Source of the DNA: Anaerolineae bacterium
Lineage (GTDB): Bacteria; Chloroflexota; Anaerolineae; E26-bin7
NCBI GenBank assembly: GCA_029933115.1
Contig: JAOZOT010000080.1
Span: forward strand, 1-9,731
Length of the DNA: 9,731 bases
Direction of reading: 5' to 3'
Made by a program: the position numbers and the translations under genes. Below are positions 1-7,006 of this stretch, in pieces. The notes below the pieces were generated by a model. It was not told where the DNA came from. It did not search any database and saw nothing but the letters and a program-made list of their open reading frames with translations. How positions within the stretch are numbered: the first letter of the stretch is position 1; every line of letters begins with the position of its first letter.

Positions 1-1
1 A

Positions 2-136
2 ACCCTGCGGGAGGGTCGTTGCCTTGCACCTGCCCCAGGTCACCCTCCCGCAGGCGGCGGACCCTGCGGGAGGGTCGTTGCCCTCGCACCTGCCCCAGGT
101 CACCCTCCCGCAGGCTGCGAACCCTGCGGGAGGGTC
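2..136. repeat. Tandem palindromic repeat, ~60 bp unit, 2.3 copies
   Basis: Unit 1 (2-60) and unit 2 (61-120) are nearly identical, and a third copy stops after about 16 bp (121-136). Each unit begins with CCTGCGGGAGGGT and ends with its exact reverse complement ACCCTCCCGCAGG (4-16 with 42-54; 63-75 with 102-114). Between these arms sits a second small hairpin, ACCTG-CCC-CAGGT (28-40 in unit 1). Adjacent units can also pair across their junction with an 8-base loop (42-54 with 63-75; 102-114 with 123-135). The array may extend left of the window. An open frame runs through it, but its protein is repetitive, Arg/Pro-rich and looks like translated repeat. It could be a REP/MITE-like element or a terminator cluster for an upstream gene. 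No transposase is visible. Confidence 0.85.
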
Positions 137-221
137 ACTGTCAGGTAGACATAAGAGCAGGAAAATTAGCCTCAAAATGCCCTTATTGGGATAATCTGGC
201 TCAAAGTTACCGCCATCTCTG

Positions 222-231
222 GGGTATACCC
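222..231. promoter_or_regulatory. Perfect 10-bp palindrome upstream of the liv promoter
   Basis: GGGTATACCC is a perfect palindrome centred about 21 bp upstream of the -35 hexamer, a typical position for a dimeric activator site. It is short and could be chance. No second copy sits nearby, and no regulator gene is in the window. Confidence 0.3.
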
Positions 232-247
232 TGCTGCCCTCGTATAC

Positions 248-276
248 TGGACAAAATGGCTTTCCTGTGTTATAAT
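248..276 (+). promoter_or_regulatory. Sigma70-type promoter of the liv operon
   Basis: TGGACA (248-253) matches the -35 consensus at five of six positions, and TATAAT (271-276) is a perfect -10. The spacer is exactly 17 bp. The expected transcription start is near 283, about 143 nt before the start codon of the binding-protein gene. This is the only strong promoter I see before the + strand genes, so it probably drives the whole transporter operon. Confidence 0.75.
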
Positions 277-410
277 TTGTTTCGATTTTCAGGGAAACCC
301 AAAGTGTGAGACCGTGACGTAGTATGGCCGATTCAGTGAAAGGGGGTGGTAGCTCCAGAGAACAACCAGTTCAGTCCTTGAGCGGAAAAGCCACGAGCGT
401 AATAAAAAGT

Positions 411-417
411 AAGGAGG
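411..417 (+). promoter_or_regulatory. Ribosome binding site fixing the binding-protein start
   Basis: AAGGAGG lies 8 nt upstream of the ATG at 426. It decides the start in favour of 426 over the upstream in-frame ATG at 324, which lacks such a site. Confidence 0.85.
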
Positions 418-425
418 AGACTAAA

Positions 426-2783
426 ATGTTGAAGAAAGTCTTGTTTCTGATGGTGGTCTTGAGCATGGTTGGCCTTATGCTGCCGGCCTGTGGGCCGAAG
501 GCCACACCGACCGAGGCGCCTCCGCCACCCACTGAGGCACCGACTGAAGCACCGACTGAAGCACCGCCTCCACCGGCGGAAGGGCCTATCAAAATCGGCC
601 TGCAAGCGCCCATTACCGGCGAGTACGCTTACGAGGGCGAGGGCTTTGTCAAGGTCCTCGAATTGGCAGTGGAGCAGAAAAACGCCGCCGGTGGCATTCT
701 GGGCCGTCAGATAGAGATTGTCAAGTGCGACGACATGGGCAAGCCTGACGAGTCCTCCAAATGTGCGCAGCAATTGGTCTCCGAAGGCGTGGACGCCGTC
801 ATCGGCAGCTACAGCTCTACCTGCACCGAGCCTGCCTCGGCCATCTACAACGAGGCTAACATTCTGCACGTGACGCCTTCCTCGACGGCCACGCGGCTGA
901 CCACTCATGGCTACAAGCAGTTCTTCCGGGTCTGCTTCCTCGATGACCGGCAGGGGCTGTTCGCAGCCAAGTTCATCAAGGAAGACCTGGGGATAGACAA
1001 AGCAGCCTTCCTGCACGACAACTCGACCTACGCCCAAGGACTGGCAGAGTGGGCCAAGAAGTACTACGAAGAAGAGTATGGTGGCACCGCCGTCTTTTAC
1101 GATGCCATCAACCCCGAGGACACCGACTTTACGCCCATCCTGACCAAGATCATGGAAGCCAATCCCGGGGCAGTGTACTTCACCGGCTACCACCCGCAGG
1201 GTGGACTGTTGCTGAAGCAGTCCAAAGACCTGGGAGCTGAATGGAAGTGGGTGCTGGGCAACGCCTGCAACAACCCGGAGTTGATCGAGATTTCCGGGAA
1301 GGAAGCAGCGGCCGGAGCCTATGTGACCACAGAGCCTCTGCCCAAAGACATCCCCTACCCCGAGGCGCAGGCCTTCGTCGAGGCCTACAAGGCCAAATAC
1401 GGCGAGGACCTGACCAGCATCTGGTGGCTGATGGTAGCCGACGCTTTCAACGTCATCGCTGCGGCTATGGAGGCGACCGGCGGCACCGATACAGACGCCA
1501 TGGCCGAGTACCTGCACACCGAATTCAAGGATTACCCCGGTGTGACCGGCCCCATCATCGGTTACGATGAGAAGGGCGACCGGCTAGGCACAGTCCACGT
1601 CGCCTATGTCATCAGCGAAGACGGGGAATTCGTGCCCTATGGCAAAGAGGCAGCGGTTGCACCACCGAAGGCCGAACTGGAAGAAGGCGTGCTCATCAAG
1701 ATCGGCAACGTGGCTCCTCTCACCGGCGACATCCCCAAGGTGGGAGAAGGTGCGAAGTATGCCCTGGAGATGTGGCTGGAAGACGTTAAAGCAGCGGGCG
1801 GCTTGGTGGTCGGGAACAGGATACACGATGTCGAAGTGATCCATGAGGACAACGAATCCAAGGGTGAGTCTGCGGCGGCAGCGGCGACCAAGCTGATTGT
1901 AGAGGATGGCGTGTTGGCCATCATTGGCAGCTATGCCAGCAAGCAAGCCATCCCCACCGGCGAGGTCGCTGACGCCAACAAGACACCGATGGTCAGCCCC
2001 TGGTCCACCAACCCACGCACCACCAAGGATCGGCCCTTTGTCTTTCGCGCCTGCTTCCTCGACCCCTTCCAGGGACCGGTGATCGCCAAGTTCGCCACGG
2101 AAGAATTTGGGGCCACCAAGGCGGCTGTGCTCTACGACGTGGCCAGCGACTACCCCAAGGGCCTGGCCGAGTTCTTCAAGCAAGCCTTCGAGGAGCTACA
2201 CGGTGAGGGCTCGGTGGTAGCTTTCGAGACCTTTACCACCAAGGACCGGGACTTTAGCGCCCAGTTGACCAAGATCAAAGACTCGGGTGCCGACTTTTTG
2301 TTCACCCCTCAGTACTACGACGAGGTGCCTCTGATCGTCAAGCAAGCCCACGAACTCGGTTGGGACAAGCCCATCCTGGGCAGCGATAGCTGGGGCTCGG
2401 CCGAGCTAATGCCGCTTTGCGGCGACGCTTGCGTAGGGTACTACTTCAGCACCCACTACGCCGCCGCCGGAGCCAAGGGCGCTACCAAGGAGTTCATTGA
2501 CCGCTACACCGAGAAATACGGCTATGTCCCGGACGACGTGGCGGCTTTGACCTGGGATACGGCCCTGATTGTGCAGCAGGCCATCCAGGATTGCGGCGAC
2601 ATCACCGGCGATCTGGAGAAGGACCGCAAGTGCGTCCGCGATGCCCTGGCCAAGATCAAGGACTTTGAGGGCATCACGGGCAAGATGACCTTCACCGAAG
2701 AGGGCGACCCGATCAAGTGCGCCGTCATCGTCAGGATCAACGAGGACCACGAGTTCGAGTTCTACAAGTCGGCCTGTCCATAG
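426..2783 (+). CDS. Two-domain branched-chain amino acid ABC transporter substrate-binding lipoprotein
   Basis: A 785-residue extracellular solute receptor for the Liv-type importer encoded downstream. Residues 1-21 are a lipoprotein signal (KK, hydrophobic core) ending in the lipobox LPAC, with Cys22 as the lipid anchor. Residues 23-51 are a Pro/Thr/Glu/Ala tether with TEAP repeats. Two complete type I periplasmic binding modules (Peripla_BP_6/LivJ family) follow, at about 52-410 and 421-785, joined by a short AAVAPPKAELEEG linker. Both modules show the same landmarks: IKIG...P(I/L)TG at the start, IIGSY or VIGSY, TPSST or SPWST, FR(V/A)CFLD, DFTPILTKI or DFSAQLTKI, and a terminal GP or GK...D/EEGD strand. 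Normal family members have one module of about 350-400 residues, so this is a tandem fusion. The modules are clearly diverged, which argues against an assembly duplication. Cysteines are unusually frequent for an exported protein. The ligand cannot be fixed from sequence: leucine/isoleucine/valine, other amino acids, amides and urea are all possible. Start 426 is chosen for its ribosome binding site and the signal peptide. Confidence 0.93.
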   Translation: MLKKVLFLMVVLSMVGLMLPACGPKATPTEAPPPPTEAPTEAPTEAPPPPAEGPIKIGLQAPITGEYAYEGEGFVKVLELAVEQKNAAGGILGRQIEIVKCDDMGKPDESSKCAQQLVSEGVDAVIGSYSSTCTEPASAIYNEANILHVTPSSTATRLTTHGYKQFFRVCFLDDRQGLFAAKFIKEDLGIDKAAFLHDNSTYAQGLAEWAKKYYEEEYGGTAVFYDAINPEDTDFTPILTKIMEANPGAVYFTGYHPQGGLLLKQSKDLGAEWKWVLGNACNNPELIEISGKEAAAGAYVTTEPLPKDIPYPEAQAFVEAYKAKYGEDLTSIWWLMVADAFNVIAAAMEATGGTDTDAMAEYLHTEFKDYPGVTGPIIGYDEKGDRLGTVHVAYVISEDGEFVPYGKEAAVAPPKAELEEGVLIKIGNVAPLTGDIPKVGEGAKYALEMWLEDVKAAGGLVVGNRIHDVEVIHEDNESKGESAAAAATKLIVEDGVLAIIGSYASKQAIPTGEVADANKTPMVSPWSTNPRTTKDRPFVFRACFLDPFQGPVIAKFATEEFGATKAAVLYDVASDYPKGLAEFFKQAFEELHGEGSVVAFETFTTKDRDFSAQLTKIKDSGADFLFTPQYYDEVPLIVKQAHELGWDKPILGSDSWGSAELMPLCGDACVGYYFSTHYAAAGAKGATKEFIDRYTEKYGYVPDDVAALTWDTALIVQQAIQDCGDITGDLEKDRKCVRDALAKIKDFEGITGKMTFTEEGDPIKCAVIVRINEDHEFEFYKSACP
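510..566 (+). repeat. TEAP-coding 12-bp tandem repeat in the lipoprotein tether
   Basis: Three consecutive 12-bp units (531-542, 543-554, 555-566; the last two identical, ACTGAAGCACCG) encode Thr-Glu-Ala-Pro. A related TEAP unit lies at 510-521, and proline runs flank the array. It forms the flexible spacer between the lipidated Cys22 and the first binding domain. Such in-frame repeats can change copy number by slippage, which would change tether length without breaking the frame. Confidence 0.8.
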
Positions 2784-2842
2784 AGCCCTGAGAGGGACGC
2801 AGCCTGTTGGGTGAGGGATCCATTCTCTCATCGCATCAGAAG

Positions 2843-2967
2843 GGCGGGCTAGGGGAAGACCCGGTAGATCGTAGAGCCCGTTCGCAGTGAGCGCTTCAGC
2901 GCCTCGAAAGCACATGAGGTGCACACTGTGAACCCAAACTGCGATCTGTTGAGACCCTTAGCCCGCC
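2843..2967 (+). other. Possible folded RNA in the gap between binding protein and livH
   Basis: The 209 bp gap after the binding-protein gene contains nested complementary segments. GGCGGGCTA (2843-2851) pairs perfectly with 2959-2967. AGATCG (2866-2871) pairs perfectly with 2942-2947. TTCGCAGTG (2881-2889) pairs with CACTGTGAA (2924-2932) with one wobble. Two small hairpins lie inside. The outer stem closes 14 nt before the livH ribosome binding site. A structure here could stabilise the upstream message or reduce transcription into the membrane genes, a common way to make more binding protein than permease. No T-run follows the stem, so it is not a classical terminator. The function is inference; I match no known RNA family. 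Confidence 0.4.
2880..2933. repeat. Inverted pair of REP-like palindromic units
   Basis: The left unit (from 2880, + strand) reads GTTCGCAGTGAGCGCTTCAG and ends CGC. The right unit, read on the - strand from 2933, begins TTCACAGTG and continues with a stem made of GCAC and GTGC. The two share TTC(G/A)CAGTG followed by a small palindrome, so they are inverted, diverged copies of one unit. The same unit recurs as a tandem pair at 7084-7132. This resembles REP/BIME organisation. No RAYT-type transposase is in the window. Confidence 0.55.
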
Positions 2968-2981
2968 TCCCCTTGATTTGC

Positions 2982-2986
2982 GGGAG
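2982..2986 (+). promoter_or_regulatory. Ribosome binding site deciding the livH start
   Basis: GGGAG lies 6 nt before ATG 2993. An in-frame TTG at 2978 would add five residues but has no Shine-Dalgarno sequence, so ATG 2993 is preferred. Confidence 0.6.
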
Positions 2987-2992
2987 ATTGTC

Positions 2993-4003
2993 ATGGGAAG
3001 AAGACTTAAAATAGTAATCTTCAGCCTCGTGGGCGTCACCCTGGTGGTAGCTTTCATTTTTCTAGCCTCTGGTATGTCGCCAGCCTCTTTCTTTCAACAT
3101 CTGCTAAACGCTTTGCAGTGGGGCAGTTTCTACGCCTTGATCGCCTTGGGCTATTCCATGGTCTACGGCGTCCTGATGCTCTTCAACTTTGCCCACGGCG
3201 ACATCTTCATGGTCGGGGCCTACATCGGGTGGGGTATTGCCACCGGCCTGGTGGCTCTAGGGATGCGGGGCATCCTTCCCCTGCCCAATTGGCTGATCCT
3301 GGTGTTGACTATCCTTTTGGCCATGTTCTTCACCTCCTTCGTGGGTATGTTGGTGGAAAGAGTGGGCTACAGACCACTGCGAGAAGCCCCTCGCGCCTCG
3401 GCGGCCATCACCGGCCTGATGATAGGCATCATCTTGGAGACAGGTAACCTGGCTCTGCTGGGCGCCCAGCGGCGCAACTTTCCCAGCCTGATCAAGACAC
3501 AGACCTATCACCTTGGTCCGGTCACAGTGACCAACGTGAAGATCATGATCGTCTTTCTCTCCCTGTTGCTGATGTTTGGCCTGCATCAGTTTGTGCGCCG
3601 AACCAAGTGGGGCATGGCCATGCGGGCTATGGCCTACGACTTTGTCGTCGTCCCCCTAATGGGGGTGCCGATGAACACCATCGCCGCCTTGACCTTTGGC
3701 CTCGGTTCGGCCCTGGCCGCCGCAGCAGGCATCTTTTTCGGCATTGCTTACCCTGTCCTCGAACCTTACATGGGCATCCTCGTCGGGTGGAAAGCATTTG
3801 TGGCCGCCATCTTGGGAGGAAGAGGCTCGATCCTGGGAGCGGCGCTGGCCGGATTCCTGCTAGGGTTTATCGAGATTTTTGTGGCCGCCATTTTCCCCTC
3901 CACACTGCGCGATGTGATCGCCTACTCGATCATCCTCCTCATTCTGACCTTCAGGCCGCATGGTTTCTTCGGCGAGCCCTATAGTGCCCGGCTCAGACTG
4001 TGA
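2993..4003 (+). CDS. Branched-chain amino acid ABC transporter permease LivH
   Basis: A 336-residue polytopic inner-membrane permease that with LivM forms the translocation channel of the HAAT-family importer. Residues 1-27 carry a basic start (RRLK) and a first membrane segment. The LivH hallmark follows at 43-80: WGSFYALIALGYSMVYGV, then LFNFAHGDIFMVGAYIGW. More hydrophobic segments lie at about 98-120, 136-157, 183-200, 229-254, 266-300 and 306-320. It ends with the typical FRPHGFFGEP tail. The cytoplasmic coupling region, which should dock an ATPase subunit, is at about 207-225 (MAMRAMAYD...PLMGVP); it has FVVV where I remember more polar residues in other LivH proteins. Length is slightly above the usual ~300, owing to the extra N-terminal segment. 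It is 57 nt ahead of livM and probably cotranscribed with it. Confidence 0.93.
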   Translation: MGRRLKIVIFSLVGVTLVVAFIFLASGMSPASFFQHLLNALQWGSFYALIALGYSMVYGVLMLFNFAHGDIFMVGAYIGWGIATGLVALGMRGILPLPNWLILVLTILLAMFFTSFVGMLVERVGYRPLREAPRASAAITGLMIGIILETGNLALLGAQRRNFPSLIKTQTYHLGPVTVTNVKIMIVFLSLLLMFGLHQFVRRTKWGMAMRAMAYDFVVVPLMGVPMNTIAALTFGLGSALAAAAGIFFGIAYPVLEPYMGILVGWKAFVAAILGGRGSILGAALAGFLLGFIEIFVAAIFPSTLRDVIAYSIILLILTFRPHGFFGEPYSARLRL

Positions 4004-4046
4004 TCTGAGATCGCTGCGAGGCGCCGCGCGTACATGAACAACGAAA

Positions 4047-4052
4047 AAGGAG
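4047..4052 (+). promoter_or_regulatory. Ribosome binding site deciding the livM start
   Basis: AAGGAG sits 8 nt before ATG 4061. The upstream in-frame ATG 4034 would place this site inside the coding sequence and has no comparable site of its own, so 4061 is taken as the start. Confidence 0.75.
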
Positions 4053-4060
4053 AAATCGAG

Positions 4061-5488
4061 ATGGAAGTGCGAGGGAGCACCGTATCGCCCGCAGAAACGA
4101 TGGCCGGAAACGCGTTGCTGGACGAGGTCCGAGCGCAGTTGGCCCAGATCCCCTTGCTGGGCTGGCTCTGCGGGACTTTGCTGGCAACGGCGGTTGAGCA
4201 AACCGTAGGCGAATCTTTGGCCAAAGCACTCAGCCTACCCGCCATACCCGGCTTGTTCGGCCTGCGGATTATACTGAGCCCATTGTTTGAGATTCTACTG
4301 GCCGTTATTCAATATCGCAGAGACATACCCGGCCTGGTAGCCAGCCTGAAAACCATAGCACCCGATTTGGCGCTGATCCCTGGTGCGGTGGCTTTCATCC
4401 TCCTGGTCTACATCCTGCCAACCCTGATCGTCGCCCGCCTGAGCGCGCCCCTGACGAACAGGCTGGCCAAGTGGCTTCTCGACAGATTTCCCCTCTGGGT
4501 CTCGCTGCTCCTCCACCTGGGATTGTTCTACGCCACGCTGCACTTGTGGGGAGACATCAGCGAGTATCGTATGCTTATATTGCGCTTTATCCTCATCTCC
4601 ATTATACTCACCCTCAGTCTGAACTTGGTGAACGGCTATATGGGAGAGTTTTCTTGCTCTCACCCCGGCTTTATGGCGATGGGGGCTTATGCCTCTTCGG
4701 TCCTGACTGTGCTGTTTTTCGTCAACGACGACGTGTTCGGGGCCCCGCTTCTCCCTCCGGCCATTGGGCCGTTCATGTTTCCCCTCGCCCTGATCATTGG
4801 CGGGTTGGTAGCCTCCGTGGGTGCCCTGGCAGTGGCCATTCCCTCCTTCCGAACCAGAGGGGATTACCTGGCCATCATCTCCCTGGCGTTCATGTTCATC
4901 GTCAAAAGCGTGATCGAGAACCTGGAGATCATTGGAGGGCCTCGCGGTTTCATGAACCAGCCCAAGTGGGCCAACCTGCCCATCGTGTTCGCATGGACAG
5001 CCATCTGCGTGTGGATGATCTACAACTTTACGCGCTCTACTATCGGAAAGGCATCGTGTGCCGTGCGAGATGACGAAACTGCTGCCGGGGCCATGACCAT
5101 CAATACTCGCCGCACGAAAATGGTGACCTTCCTCTTCGCCGCTTTCTGGGCCGGTGTTGCCGGGGGGCTCTTCGCCCATGTCATGGGCTATATCAACCCA
5201 GGCACCTTTGGCGTGTTGAAGCTCAGCGAAGTCCTGGCTATGGTTTATCTGGGCGGATTGAACTCGGTCGTCGGCTCCATCGCCGGCGCTCTTGGCCTCC
5301 AGCTCCTGATGGAGGTCCTCCGCCCCTTGGAGCTCTGGAAATGGATCGTGATTCCTATTCTGCTCATCGTGCTCATGATCCGGCGGCCAACGGGCCTGAT
5401 TGCCTTCACGGAAGTCAAGATCGAGGACCTTTTGCGGCCCAGGCAAACGCTTCGGAGTTCAGCACAAGTGCCGGGAGAAGGGAGGTGA
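4061..5488 (+). CDS. Branched-chain amino acid ABC transporter permease LivM, with long N-terminal extension
   Basis: A 475-residue inner-membrane permease, partner of LivH. The conserved LivM core starts at about 171: LILRFILISIILTLSLNLVNG, then EFSCSHPGFMAMGAYASSVL (196-215), where most relatives as I recall them have SLGHA in place of SCSHP. Next come PSFRTRGDYLAIISLAF (261-277), a GGPRGFMNQP loop (292-301), the ATPase-coupling stretch RDDETAAGAMTINTRRTK (336-353), AGVAGGLFAHVMGYINP (364-380) and MVYLGGLNSVVGSIAGA (394-410). The C-terminus has the usual RRPTGL motif (441-446). Most LivM proteins are about 300-350 residues; E. coli LivM, at about 425, also carries an extension. The first ~165 residues here are extra. 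They include a hydrophobic stretch near 31-45 and likely membrane helices near 62-83, 104-126 and 143-163. The stop codon is inside the livG ribosome binding region, suggesting translational coupling. Confidence 0.92.
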   Translation: MEVRGSTVSPAETMAGNALLDEVRAQLAQIPLLGWLCGTLLATAVEQTVGESLAKALSLPAIPGLFGLRIILSPLFEILLAVIQYRRDIPGLVASLKTIAPDLALIPGAVAFILLVYILPTLIVARLSAPLTNRLAKWLLDRFPLWVSLLLHLGLFYATLHLWGDISEYRMLILRFILISIILTLSLNLVNGYMGEFSCSHPGFMAMGAYASSVLTVLFFVNDDVFGAPLLPPAIGPFMFPLALIIGGLVASVGALAVAIPSFRTRGDYLAIISLAFMFIVKSVIENLEIIGGPRGFMNQPKWANLPIVFAWTAICVWMIYNFTRSTIGKASCAVRDDETAAGAMTINTRRTKMVTFLFAAFWAGVAGGLFAHVMGYINPGTFGVLKLSEVLAMVYLGGLNSVVGSIAGALGLQLLMEVLRPLELWKWIVIPILLIVLMIRRPTGLIAFTEVKIEDLLRPRQTLRSSAQVPGEGR

Positions 5489-5491
5489 GAC

Positions 5492-6262
5492 ATGCCCCTA
5501 CTTCAGGTCAAAAACATGACTCATTTCTTCGGCGGCTTGCGGGCCGTCCACAACTACAATCTGGCGATTGAGCCCGGCCAGGTCAGAGGGCTGATCGGAC
5601 CCAACGGAGCAGGAAAGACCACCATCTTTAACCTCATCACGGGTATCTACAGGCCTACCGAGGGGGAGATCATTCTGGACGGCAAAAACCTGGTGGGGTT
5701 CCAGCCTTATGAGATTGCAGCCATGGGCATTGGCAGGACTTTCCAAAATCTCCGCCTGTGGAGGCATCTGACTGTCCTAGAGCACGTCAAATTGGCCCGC
5801 TATTCAAAGATCCGCTATGGATTGATCGGTGCTCTCTTCGGCACAGCCGAACGCTACAGGGAAGAAGCCGAAATCGAAGAGAGGGCCTATCGCCTTCTGG
5901 AGATGATGGGCATCCACCACGTGGCAAACCAGGTGGTCATCAACCTGCCCTATGGCACCCAGAGGAAGGTAGAGATGGCCAGAGCATTGGCCTCCGAACC
6001 CAAACTCTTGCTTTTGGATGAACCCACCGCAGGCATGAACCCAGAAGAGTTGACCGAGATGGTGCAAGTCATTCGGCAGATACGAGACGAGCTGGGGTTG
6101 GCCATTTTCCTCATCGAGCACAGGATGAAGGTGGTCATGGACCTCTGCGAGACCATTCAGACCCTGGACTTTGGAGAGGTCATCGCCGAGGGCACCCCAG
6201 AAGAAATCCGAAGCAATCCCAGGGTTATTGACGCCTATCTGGGCAAAGAGGGGGTGGCCTGA
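5492..6262 (+). CDS. Branched-chain amino acid ABC transporter ATP-binding protein LivG
   Basis: A 256-residue cytoplasmic ATPase that powers import with LivF. Walker A is GPNGAGKT (36-43), the Q-loop Gln is at 85 (GRTFQNLRLW), the LivG-type signature is LPYGTQRKVE (152-161), Walker B is LLLLDE (172-177) followed by PTAGMNPEE, and the switch His is His210. The switch reads EHRMKVVM, where most LivG proteins as I remember them have EHDMKVVM; the His itself is kept. The C-terminal tail GEVIAEGTPEEIRSNPRVIDAYLG is typical of the LivG/LivF group. A strong ribosome binding site, GGAGG (5481-5485), overlaps the end of livM. The stop codon overlaps the livF start (TGATG at 6260-6264), so livG and livF are probably translationally coupled. 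Confidence 0.96.
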   Translation: MPLLQVKNMTHFFGGLRAVHNYNLAIEPGQVRGLIGPNGAGKTTIFNLITGIYRPTEGEIILDGKNLVGFQPYEIAAMGIGRTFQNLRLWRHLTVLEHVKLARYSKIRYGLIGALFGTAERYREEAEIEERAYRLLEMMGIHHVANQVVINLPYGTQRKVEMARALASEPKLLLLDEPTAGMNPEELTEMVQVIRQIRDELGLAIFLIEHRMKVVMDLCETIQTLDFGEVIAEGTPEEIRSNPRVIDAYLGKEGVA

Positions 6263-6975
6263 TGCTGCTATCAGTTGAGAATCTCAAAGTTTCCTACGGA
6301 GGGATCAGAGCTCTCCACGGCATAAGTTTCCAGGTTGATGAGGGGGAGATCGTATGCATCATCGGGGCCAACGGGGCCGGCAAGAGCACTACACTGAGAG
6401 CCATCTCCCGCCTGATCCCCGCCGAACCGGGAAGCAAGATGACCTATATGGGTAAAGACCTGTTCGATTATCCCGCCGACAAGGTGGTCAGCGAATTGGG
6501 TATCTCCCACGTTCCTGAGGGAAGGCGCCTCTTTGGGAACCTGACGGTCATGGAGAATCTGAAACTGGCCACCTTCGCCCGCAAAGATGGCAAAGAAATC
6601 GAGCGGGACCTCGAGTTGGTGTTCTCCCTTTTCCCACGCCTGGCAGAAAGGCAAACCCAGAAGGCCGGGACTCTGAGCGGCGGGGAGCAGCAGATGCTGG
6701 CCGTTGGAAGGGCCCTCATGAGCGGAAGAAAGATGATGCTCCTGGACGAGCCTTCTATGGGGTTGGCTCCCGTGTTGATGATGAGCCTGTTCGATGCGCT
6801 GAGAGACATCAACAAAGAAGGAACAACCATCCTCCTCGTGGAGCAGAACGCTCGTATGGCGCTCCAATTCGCCCAGCGAGGCTATGTGCTAGAGACGGGG
6901 AGCATTGTCCTGGAAGGCACCTCGGAGGAATTGGCCGACAATCCGGAGGTGAAAAAAGCCTATCTAGGCGGGTGA
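6262..6975 (+). CDS. Branched-chain amino acid ABC transporter ATP-binding protein LivF
   Basis: A 237-residue cytoplasmic ATPase, second nucleotide-binding subunit of the importer. Walker A is GANGAGKS (35-42), the family VPEGRRLFGNLTVMENL block is at 84-100, the signature LSGGEQQMLAVGRALM is at 138-153, Walker B is MMLLDE (158-163) with PSMGLAP after it, and the switch region is LLVEQNARMAL (191-201). Gln in place of the usual switch His is normal in LivF. Length is standard. It is the last gene of the operon: its start shares one base with the livG stop, and a terminator-like hairpin begins 31 bp after its stop. Confidence 0.96.
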   Translation: MLLSVENLKVSYGGIRALHGISFQVDEGEIVCIIGANGAGKSTTLRAISRLIPAEPGSKMTYMGKDLFDYPADKVVSELGISHVPEGRRLFGNLTVMENLKLATFARKDGKEIERDLELVFSLFPRLAERQTQKAGTLSGGEQQMLAVGRALMSGRKMMLLDEPSMGLAPVLMMSLFDALRDINKEGTTILLVEQNARMALQFAQRGYVLETGSIVLEGTSEELADNPEVKKAYLGG

Positions 6976-7006
6976 GATGCGCTTTGGAAACGGAGCGATG
7001 ACAAAG

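Larger units (their letters stand above)
137..425 (+). other. Gene-free upstream region and 5' leader of the liv operon
   Basis: I see no gene in this stretch. It holds a 10-bp palindrome (222-231), a strong promoter (248-276) and, if transcription starts near 283, a leader of about 140 nt ending in the ribosome binding site at 411-417. An in-frame ATG at 324 is open into the binding-protein gene. It has no good ribosome binding site and would place 34 polar residues in front of a clean lipoprotein signal, so I treat it as leader. Only small hairpins are visible in the leader (for example GAAC-AACCA-GTTC), and I do not recognise a riboswitch. Confidence 0.6.

Noticed and set aside
2..136. Possible CRISPR array
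   Set aside because: Copies abut with no unique spacers, the unit is a nested palindrome of about 60 bp, and no cas gene is present.
19..309. 96-codon open frame at the left edge
   Set aside because: Its first half is translated palindromic repeat (repeating CPRSPSRR), its second half crosses the promoter, and it has no ribosome binding site or recognisable domain.
324..425. 34-codon N-terminal extension of the binding protein
   Set aside because: AAGGAGG at 411-417 and a clean lipoprotein signal both place the start at 426.
333..1517. 394-codon antisense open frame across the binding-protein gene, and similar long antisense frames in livM, livF and proS
   Set aside because: They are shadows produced by GC-rich codon use in well-supported genes; their proteins show no recognisable domains.
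5492..6262. Arg in place of Asp after the LivG switch His as a sign of an inactive ATPase
   Set aside because: Walker A, Q-loop, signature, Walker B and His210 are all intact; the change alone does not imply loss of activity.
6262..6975. Missing switch His in LivF
   Set aside because: Gln at that position (VEQNA) is normal for LivF proteins.
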